A stretch of DNA of 46,722 bases from Mesorhizobium sp. WSM4311. GTDB lineage: Bacteria > Pseudomonadota > Alphaproteobacteria > Rhizobiales > Rhizobiaceae. Positions 41,231 to 46,722 of the stretch are shown one piece after another. The stretch is from positions 1-46,722 of the forward strand of contig NZ_NSFV01000023.1 of assembly GCF_002295115.1 (NCBI RefSeq), written 5' to 3'. Position 1 is the stretch's first letter. Each line of letters begins with the position of its first letter. The position numbers and the translations under genes were made by a program. The notes under the pieces are model-generated. The model was not told the origin of the DNA. It saw nothing but the letters and a program-made list of their open reading frames with translations, and made no database searches.

Positions 41231-42556
41231 TCAGACTTCACTAGCTGTGAGCGAAAGATCTGCAGTATGAAGTGACTCCGCAATTCCAGAATTGCCCGCA
41301 GCATTTGCTCCGCCAAGCGGCATCGCGCTTGTGATTTCCTTTGTGCTGCTGTTGGGCAGGGGAACACTTTTACGCGACAGCCAATCGCTATTGCTCAATG
41401 TACACAGGGCGTAAGCCTTCAAGGGGATCAACAGGAATATCCTGATTAACGCGTGCATTGAATAGCCGATGAATCGAAGCTGCCGAGTGCGGAAAGATAA
41501 CACCGTAGATCTGATTATGGTCATCGTGACAATAGCCAGCACCGTCCACCAATTTACTGTATGTGAAAATAGTAACTCACCGAGCGCCGTTACTACCGCG
41601 ATGCCGAGCAACAATGGGCCGAGATTCTCTCCCATCACATCCAAAGTTAGATAGCGATCCAGGCCACGCAGTAGACCTCGCGCAAGCATCGTGTCCCGGA
41701 AAGTGCTTCGTGCCCAGCGGAGTTGTTGGCGCAAATAAGGTCCCATCTTGTCCGGAACGACTGTCGCCGCGACGGCACCTGGAACGTACTCGGTTCGAAA
41801 GCCTGCTTTCAGCATGAGGATCGTAAGATGACGGTCTTCACCGAAGTCGCTTGGTTTCCCCCTGAACAGCTGCGTCTCGTATTGATCCAGCAGAGAAAGG
41901 AGACAAGACCGGCGGTACATTGCACATGGGCCGCAGCAGCACATGACCGCACCAAAGCGACCTTGCGCCGCGCGCTCCTCATTGCAAGCCAGCCAGTATT
42001 CCATATCGATCAATCGGGTCAACCAAGTGTCGCTGCGGTTGTATGCCGTCAGCTGGCCCATGGCCGCTCCGACCATGGAATCCCGCATTTTTACTGCAAG
42101 CTTCGTGATGACGTCGGACGCAAGTGTCGTGTCAGAGTCGACGCTGAGCACGAAATCTCCAGATGAGCGGCGGATGGCGGCGATCTGCGCCTTGCGTTTG
42201 CCAACATTTTCGCGGAGCAGAATGAAATTGAATCTCGGGTCGCCCTCGTAGGCGTGATGTACCGGGATGACGGCATTACGATTTCCAGAACCGTCGTCAA
42301 CCAGATAGACCTGAAATGTTCCGGAGTAATCTTGATTTGCAATGGAAGCTAAACACGCCGCGAGTGTGCGCGGGTCCTCATTGTAGCAGGGGATAATGAC
42401 ATCCACGCTCGGCCAACGGTCGGATCCGAACAAGCTTTCCGACGGCGGCGTAACATTTTCCGGTTGGGAGTAGACCGCTTGCATGCCTCTGTAAACAGTC
42501 GAGAGCACCGCATAAGACGAAACGGCAACAGTACTGGCTGTGGTGAGAAGGTCCAT
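41231..42556 (-). CDS. nodC: NodC, N-acetylglucosaminyltransferase (chitin oligosaccharide synthase)
   Basis: The 441-residue processive glycosyltransferase polymerises UDP-GlcNAc into the Nod-factor backbone. It has an N-terminal membrane helix, VDVIIPCYNEDP (about 50), the acidic VDSDTT motif, the acceptor GEDRHLTIL and the processivity motif QQLRWARS, followed by C-terminal transmembrane helices (LLLGIAVVTALGELLF onward). It starts 15 bp after nodB and completes the nodABC core. Confidence 0.97.
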   Translation of the reverse strand: MDLLTTASTVAVSSYAVLSTVYRGMQAVYSQPENVTPPSESLFGSDRWPSVDVIIPCYNEDPRTLAACLASIANQDYSGTFQVYLVDDGSGNRNAVIPVHHAYEGDPRFNFILLRENVGKRKAQIAAIRRSSGDFVLSVDSDTTLASDVITKLAVKMRDSMVGAAMGQLTAYNRSDTWLTRLIDMEYWLACNEERAAQGRFGAVMCCCGPCAMYRRSCLLSLLDQYETQLFRGKPSDFGEDRHLTILMLKAGFRTEYVPGAVAATVVPDKMGPYLRQQLRWARSTFRDTMLARGLLRGLDRYLTLDVMGENLGPLLLGIAVVTALGELLFSHTVNWWTVLAIVTMTIIRSTVLSFRTRQLRFIGYSMHALIRIFLLIPLKAYALCTLSNSDWLSRKSVPLPNSSTKEITSAMPLGGANAAGNSGIAESLHTADLSLTASEV

Positions 42557-42571
42557 AGGATCTCTGTTTGT

Positions 42572-43231
42572 TCAGGGATGTTGAGGAAGTGATCGGATTA
42601 CAAATCCGCGGCCGTGCAATTCTGGAATTAGGCGTGACAACGCTGTCACCGTCTGGTCGCGCAGACTGGCTTGATTGCCTGGTTGCAATTCGTCGGGAGC
42701 GCACCCGTCGTGCAACAGCACGATTGCGCCCGGCCGGATATCGGCGAGCACTCTGTCGACGATGGCGTCAACGCCGGGGCGAGACCAGTCGCGTGGATCA
42801 ATGGACCAATGGACGGGCGCCAATGCCTCACCCGCTAATGCAGCGATTACTTCTTCGGTCCAGATGCCATAGGGTGCACGAAAGTACCGAACCATGGCCT
42901 GCGGGCAAGCCATCCCTATGACTCTGTTTGCCTCAACTATCTGGCAGTCGACTTCGACGGACCCGCATTTAGCTAGGTCCGGATGAGTCATCGTGTGGTT
43001 GGCTATACCGTGGCCGTCTGTAATAATTCGGCGAACGAGTTCCGGCTCGTCGGCCGCGTAGGCCCCAACAACGAAGAAGGTCGCCGGCACCTGATGTTGC
43101 GCCAGCACATTGAGTATCTGCGGTGTGAAAAATGAATTGGGACCGTCGTCAAACGTCAGATAGACGCTGCGCTCTGCAATGCGATCGGCATTGTCACTCT
43201 GCCCTTCGCATATGTAGTCCAGAGGCTTCAT
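42572..43231 (-). CDS. nodB: NodB, chitooligosaccharide deacetylase
   Basis: The 219-residue enzyme removes the acetyl group from the non-reducing end of the chitin oligomer. It shows TFDDGP (26-31, catalytic Asp), NHTMTHPDL (metal His pair) and YFRAPYGIW. I use the ATG at 43231, which overlaps the nodA stop codon (ATGA), the usual nodAB coupling; a longer frame from 43273 lies inside nodA. NodC follows. Confidence 0.97.
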   Translation of the reverse strand: MKPLDYICEGQSDNADRIAERSVYLTFDDGPNSFFTPQILNVLAQHQVPATFFVVGAYAADEPELVRRIITDGHGIANHTMTHPDLAKCGSVEVDCQIVEANRVIGMACPQAMVRYFRAPYGIWTEEVIAALAGEALAPVHWSIDPRDWSRPGVDAIVDRVLADIRPGAIVLLHDGCAPDELQPGNQASLRDQTVTALSRLIPELHGRGFVIRSLPQHP

Positions 43232-43818
43232 AGTTCCGGACCGTTCCGGTCGATCAGGGTACCAGACGGCCACTCGTCCATCGAGCGTCCGATCGGCGAA
43301 ACCAACACGAGTACGTCTTCCAGGCGCGTGGGCGGCAGGTCGGGATGCACATCTGGACGGGTCGACCGTACGCGAACGCCCGACACAATGTTCGCGAGGC
43401 CGGCTCTGCAGAATCTTTCGACATGGTTTCGCAGCGCGTGCCGAACCGTGCCGAAAGCGAATGGAACACCCAACTGATGGAGCACTGGGTACGCCACGCG
43501 CATCGAAAAACCGATTCCGAGCCCTTCAAGATCCGGACGAACCGCGTACAGGCCCAATTCAGCGACGATCAAGTCGACCTCGCCAACTTTGATGAAGCGC
43601 CGCAGCATGCCGATGTGAGCCGCTACCCCATGCGCGTCGTAGCCGATTGCGCGGAATTCCGGCCTCGCGCCGGCCCAACTGCGGCCGCCTTCGAATGGCT
43701 CCGCGTTGAAGGCGCCAGTCCGTCCATAGGTCTTTCGAAAAAAGTCGGAGAGTTCGACATGGTCGGCCAGTTGCAGCTCATTTTCCCAGCACAACTTCCA
43801 CTCGACATTCGGACGCAT
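43228..43818 (-). CDS. nodA: NodA, N-acyltransferase of Nod factor
   Basis: The 196-residue enzyme, the normal NodA length, starts at MRPNVEWKLCWENELQLADH. LSDFFRKTYGRTGAFNA, SWAGARPEFRAIGYDAHGVA and RTRLEDVLVL-like (here PTRLEDVLVLVSPIGRSMDE) regions are all conserved. It transfers the fatty acyl chain to the free amino group made by NodB; with NodFE present it should use a polyunsaturated chain. The frame extends upstream to 43866, but the family start is at 43818. A nod box lies 235 bp upstream. Confidence 0.97.
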   Translation of the reverse strand: MRPNVEWKLCWENELQLADHVELSDFFRKTYGRTGAFNAEPFEGGRSWAGARPEFRAIGYDAHGVAAHIGMLRRFIKVGEVDLIVAELGLYAVRPDLEGLGIGFSMRVAYPVLHQLGVPFAFGTVRHALRNHVERFCRAGLANIVSGVRVRSTRPDVHPDLPPTRLEDVLVLVSPIGRSMDEWPSGTLIDRNGPEL

Positions 43819-44052
43819 GGAAGACCTCACCTTGTAGCTGTCTGGTTGAGATAAATGTCCAAGCATTGATTAAATAATTGGCGTCGCGCCAACGGGGCGT
43901 AACTTGTGGGGACCGCCGAAAGACCAAGCCGCAATGCAGATGCGACTGACTTTGTACGCCCCGCACACCAGATGATGCTCCTCAGATCCAACGCAACCAT
44001 CGGAACTACCTATCTTTCCAACTTGAAGCGCTTCTATGGGACCTGCAGCAAA

Positions 44053-44098
44053 AACGGTAAAATCCTTTGTTTAGATGAAAGGTATCCACGCTTTGGAT
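44053..44098 (-). promoter_or_regulatory. Nod box of the nodABCIJ-H operon
   Basis: On the minus strand 44098-44053 begins ATCCAAAGCGTGGATACC, then CATCTAAACAAAGGATTTTACC, a near-consensus nod box. It ends 235 bp before the nodA ATG. Just beyond it on the other side is a nodD relic, the classic divergent layout. Confidence 0.92.
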
Positions 44099-44108
44099 AA
44101 CTGGGCGA

Positions 44109-44240
44109 ATGCGTTCCATATGGCTGGTCAATTATCGTCGTCACGCTCGAGGCACTTCTGACGAAGCGCAAAGCTCACGCCCGCGGCACGCGCGGCCGTT
44201 GCCGGGCCGCGCGATTATCTCCGTAAGAGCCGAGTGGAGC
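44109..44240 (+). pseudogene. nodD: nodD 5' relic next to the nodA nod box
   Basis: ATGCGTT, then CGTCGTCACGCTCGAGGCAC and TTCTGACGAAGCGCAAA, follow the intact nodD start (ATGCGTT, CTCGTTGTGCTCGACGCACT, CCTGACGGAGCGTAAT) with indels, then lose about 30 bases and rejoin at GCGCGATTAT. Only the first 130 bp remain. It marks where nodD used to stand, divergent from nodA. Confidence 0.75.
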
Positions 44241-44308
44241 TCAGACACGACGATTGATCAGAATCTGATTCGCGGGTTCAGTATCTCTTTCGTGTATCCA
44301 GCTCTGGG

Positions 44309-44431
44309 CTGTCCTTTGGCGGGAGTTAGGTTCGCCCAGGTTCTGAGCCTGGGGCGTTGGCCCGTTCGCCGCGCAGGCTCCTTCGCACATCGTCGAGGCC
44401 GAGAAAGAGGGGCCACACAGCTCCCCCTGTA
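44309..44431. repeat. Diverged 120-bp repeat, copy 2
   Basis: Partner of 28443-28567 (about 80-85% identical by eye). About 190 bp (44432-44620) of unassigned sequence separates it from the long nodFE repeat; copy 1 has only 18 bp there. Confidence 0.7.
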
Positions 44432-44671
44432 CTTTCCACCACCCGACACCAGCGCTCACCCAGGGCGCCGGCCTTGCTCACCTCAACGGATAGCGCACTC
44501 GCGCCGCTTCACGATTAAAAGAATTCTACAAGCAAGATGCCTGTTTGATCGAGAGACGTCCGCTGCCAATTCCCGCATCGCAGAGGCAGCCAATAGCGCT
44601 CGCTTTACATAGTGGTCCGGCAAGCAGCTAGATACGACAGGTGACCTCAAATGAGGCGTCTTGCATGGCTT

Positions 44672-45880
44672 CTACACCTGCCTGAATGCCAGAACTGCGT
44701 TCGTACCGCCCATGGCGAAGGCGTTGCTCATGGCGACGCGCACCTTGCGCTCCCGCGGCACATTGGGTGTGATGTCGAGGTCGCAAGCGGGATCTGGCTC
44801 GCGATAGTTGGCGGTCGGCGGCACGACGTCCTCTTGGATTGCCATCACGCAGGCGATCATTTCAAGCGCGCTCGCTGCGCCGAGGCAATGCGCGTGCGTG
44901 GACTTGGTGGAAGAGATGGACATCGAATAAGCGTGGTTTCCAAACACACGCTTGATCGCCGCCGTTTCAGTCTGATCATTGCTCTTGGTACCGGTGCCGT
45001 GCGCGTTGAGGTAGTCGACGTCCTCGGCATTCAGCCCGGCATCGGCAAGGCAGGCGCGCATCGCCGACGCTGGCCCCTCGACAGATGGCGCGGCAATGTG
45101 GAAGGCATCGGCGGAAAGGCCGACGCCGGCGATCTCGGCAAGAATTGTGGCACCACGCCTCGTGGCATGCTCGTAGCTTTCCAGCACGGCCATGCCCGCA
45201 CCCTCGCCCAGCACCAGGCCCTTCCTATCGGCGGAGAAGGGCCGGCAGGTATCGGGTGAAAGCACGCGCATTGCTTCCCATGCTTTCAGCACGCCCCATG
45301 CGAAGGGTGCGTCGCTGCCCCCGGAAACCATTACGTCGGCCCGGCCCAGCTTGATCTGGTCCACCGCCGAGGCGATCGCATGGTTGGCCGAGGCACATGC
45401 GGAGGTCACCCCGAAGACCGGCCCGCGCAAGCCGAGGCTCAAGCTAAGATGGACGGAAGCGGCGCTGGGCATCACCTTTACTCCAGTGAAGAGTTCAGCA
45501 CGGATTGCGCTACCCAAAAGCAGTGAGCGGTAAGTTTGTTCTGTTGCGTACGAACCGGTAAATCCGACGCCCACTGTCGCGCCGAAGCGATGGGCATTCC
45601 CCTCGTCGCAGGAAAGTCCGGCCTGCCGCATGGCTTCGCGCGCTGCAAGCACGGCGAGCAAGCTGAAGCGGTCCATGGAGATGAGATGCCCCCGGTTGAT
45701 GTCGTGCTGGGGCAGCGCCTTGATCTCAGCGCCGGTCATGCCCTCCAGGTCATGAAGCTCGGAATTGGCGATCGGGCCGATGGCGGAGCGGCCTTCGCGC
45801 ATCTCTTTCCACATAGAGGCGGCCTCGGTGCCCAGTCCGCACAGGCCGCCCACTCCGGTGATAACGACGCGCCTGTCCAT
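44672..45880 (-). CDS. nodE: NodE, Nod-factor beta-ketoacyl synthase (copy 2)
   Basis: This duplicate of the NodE at 28637-29845 has 402 residues. The only amino-acid difference I see is Glu19 in place of Asp19 near the N-terminus; the catalytic Cys162, His294 and His331 are intact. Both copies therefore look functional. It follows nodF without a gap and is controlled by its own nod box at 46552-46597. The upstream end of the operon lies inside the window. Confidence 0.95.
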   Translation of the reverse strand: MDRRVVITGVGGLCGLGTEAASMWKEMREGRSAIGPIANSELHDLEGMTGAEIKALPQHDINRGHLISMDRFSLLAVLAAREAMRQAGLSCDEGNAHRFGATVGVGFTGSYATEQTYRSLLLGSAIRAELFTGVKVMPSAASVHLSLSLGLRGPVFGVTSACASANHAIASAVDQIKLGRADVMVSGGSDAPFAWGVLKAWEAMRVLSPDTCRPFSADRKGLVLGEGAGMAVLESYEHATRRGATILAEIAGVGLSADAFHIAAPSVEGPASAMRACLADAGLNAEDVDYLNAHGTGTKSNDQTETAAIKRVFGNHAYSMSISSTKSTHAHCLGAASALEMIACVMAIQEDVVPPTANYREPDPACDLDITPNVPRERKVRVAMSNAFAMGGTNAVLAFRQV

Positions 45881-46162
45881 TCAAGCCTCCTTCGCAAGCA
45901 AGCCGCGGACGGCTTCCACGACGTCGCCGACATTCTTGAGATTGGACCAGGCATCGGCCGTGTTCATGTCGATCTTGATGCCGTAGGCCTGCTCCACATC
46001 CCAGAGGACGTCCGCCAAACCCAGCGAATCGAACCCGAGCGCGTCCAGTTCCGTGGCGATTGTTATCTCGCCGACGAATGACGCAGGCATTCCCTCACCG
46101 CTCTCCGACTCGGCGCGTTTCTTGATCAGGGCAATGACGTCCGTTGCGAATTGATCGGCCAT
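45881..46162 (-). CDS. nodF: NodF, specialised acyl carrier protein (copy 2)
   Basis: The 93-residue product is the same as that of copy 1, with the phosphopantetheine Ser46 in GFDSLGLAD. Start, ribosome site and leader are also the same. Two identical nodFE operons could raise the dose of the special acyl chain relative to common fatty acids. Confidence 0.95.
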   Translation of the reverse strand: MADQFATDVIALIKKRAESESGEGMPASFVGEITIATELDALGFDSLGLADVLWDVEQAYGIKIDMNTADAWSNLKNVGDVVEAVRGLLAKEA

Positions 46163-46314
46163 TCTGTTTCCTGTCTTTCTTTCCCGCGTTTCGACCTGGA
46201 CGCGGCTCAGTTCCTGAGGCGCGCCGCGTCGCGAAAGCCATCACGCTTGGGCAACTGACAAAACCCAATGCTCATAAAGCCGGATCAGGTCCGGCCGGTG
46301 TGTGGCGTAGGTGC

Positions 46315-46447
46315 AGTATGACGATGTGAGCCGCTACACGTGCGCGTCTCCCGGTCTGTCCATAGGCTCGGAAGAAGTCGGACAGTTTGACATGGCCGGT
46401 CAGTTGCAACTCCCTTTCCCAGCACTCCACTGCCCGGTAGAGCGCAT
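46315..46447 (-). pseudogene. nodA: nodA 5' relic (copy 2)
   Basis: Same relic as 30280-30412, carried in the second copy of the long repeat, between nodF and the nod box. Confidence 0.8.
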
Positions 46448-46551
46448 GAAAAATCTCCTTTCGGGCGGTTTCTTAAGACGCTCGCCACGCCATGAGGCAG
46501 TGGGGGCATCGGTGTCCATCAGGTGCTTCTGCCCATGCAGGATTCCAGAAC

Positions 46552-46597
46552 ATTGATGAAATCGTTTGTTTCGATGAAAGGCATCCACACTTTGGAT
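46552..46597 (-). promoter_or_regulatory. Nod box upstream of nodFE, copy 2
   Basis: Same sequence and position as the box at 30517-30562. It faces nodF copy 2. Confidence 0.88.
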
Positions 46598-46609
46598 GGT
46601 TGACCACGC

Positions 46610-46722
46610 TTTTCAAAGATCGTGAACTACATCTCCTCGTTGTGCTCGACGCACTCCGGACAAGTAACCTCATGGGCGCGGCATGCAGGATTAACCGAGC
46701 CCAGCCGGTCATGAGTGCGGCC
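46610..46722 (+). pseudogene. nodD: nodD 5' relic (copy 2), cut by the window end
   Basis: Same start of a nodD relic as at 30575; the window ends inside it, so whether the gene is broken at the same point cannot be seen. Confidence 0.7.

Larger units (their letters stand above)
44621..46722. repeat. Long direct repeat carrying nodFE, copy 2 (runs off the window)
   Basis: Same sequence as 28586-30687 apart from about six point differences, same orientation. The window ends inside it. Confidence 0.95.

Noticed and set aside
1..46722. CRISPR array, tRNA gene or integrase/att site
   Set aside because: No regularly spaced short repeats, no tRNA-like cloverleaf and no integrase motif found by eye; the island ends appear to lie outside the window.

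Overview
The window looks like a symbiosis island of a nodulating, nitrogen-fixing alphaproteobacterium, most likely a Mesorhizobium. It has a high-GC background and interleaved nif, fix and nod operons with NifA/sigma-54 promoters and nod boxes. Many gene relics and dead transposases lie between the working operons. The nodulation enzymes NodH (sulfotransferase), NodF/NodE (special acyl chain) and NodL (O-acetyltransferase) sit with NodABCIJ. That set predicts a sulfated, O-acetylated lipochitooligosaccharide with a polyunsaturated acyl chain, as in strains nodulating galegoid legumes (for example M. huakuii). The species call is inference. nifHDKENX are not in the window.

Layout, left half. 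1-692: an internally deleted asparagine synthetase relic (-). 1318-3775: a NifA/sigma-54 promoter, then prxS and rpoN2 (+). 9595-3772 (-): a second NifA/sigma-54 promoter, then a cytochrome P450, a ferredoxin fused to a SnoaL-like domain, a double-domain SDR, a luciferase-like monooxygenase and nifQ. 9.6-10.9 kb: no intact gene. 10.9-13.4 kb: an MFS exporter (+) converging on hmuS (-). 13.8-20.2 kb: iscN, nifU relic, nifS, nifV relic, nifW, fixABCX (+). 20.5-25.5 kb: alpha/beta hydrolase, IS66 relic, nifA relic in the classic fixX-nifB position, then nifB-fdxN-nifZ-fixU and a SIR2-like gene (+).

Layout, right half. nodL (-), then an intact short nifA without a GAF domain (-), nodFE copy 1 (-), relics of nodA and nodD around a nod box, a dead IS110-family transposase, intact nodD (+), a TIM-barrel sugar isomerase/epimerase (-), a LacI/GalR regulator (-; FixV candidate), dctA (-), nodH, a small ORF, and nodJ, nodI, nodC, nodB, nodA (-) behind a nod box. 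A second, nearly identical nodFE copy runs off the right edge. The copies form a direct repeat of at least 2.1 kb, 16,035 bp apart.

How it works together. Plant flavonoids acting through NodD would switch on the nod boxes (nodABCIJ-H, nodFE twice). In nodules, NifA with sigma-54 from rpoN2 would drive the prxS-rpoN2, P450-nifQ, iscN-nifS, fixABCX and nifB promoters; rpoN2 itself lies behind such a promoter, giving positive feedback. dctA has a consensus sigma-54 promoter and would feed dicarboxylates to the bacteroid. nifA has no visible sigma-54 promoter. Instead it shares a two-palindrome element with the TIM-barrel gene next to the LacI regulator. This fits the NifA-activation route described for M. 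loti R7A (FixV, possibly sensing an inositol derivative) and is the strongest regulatory lead here. A nifV relic between nifS and nifW is the most telling evolutionary trace.
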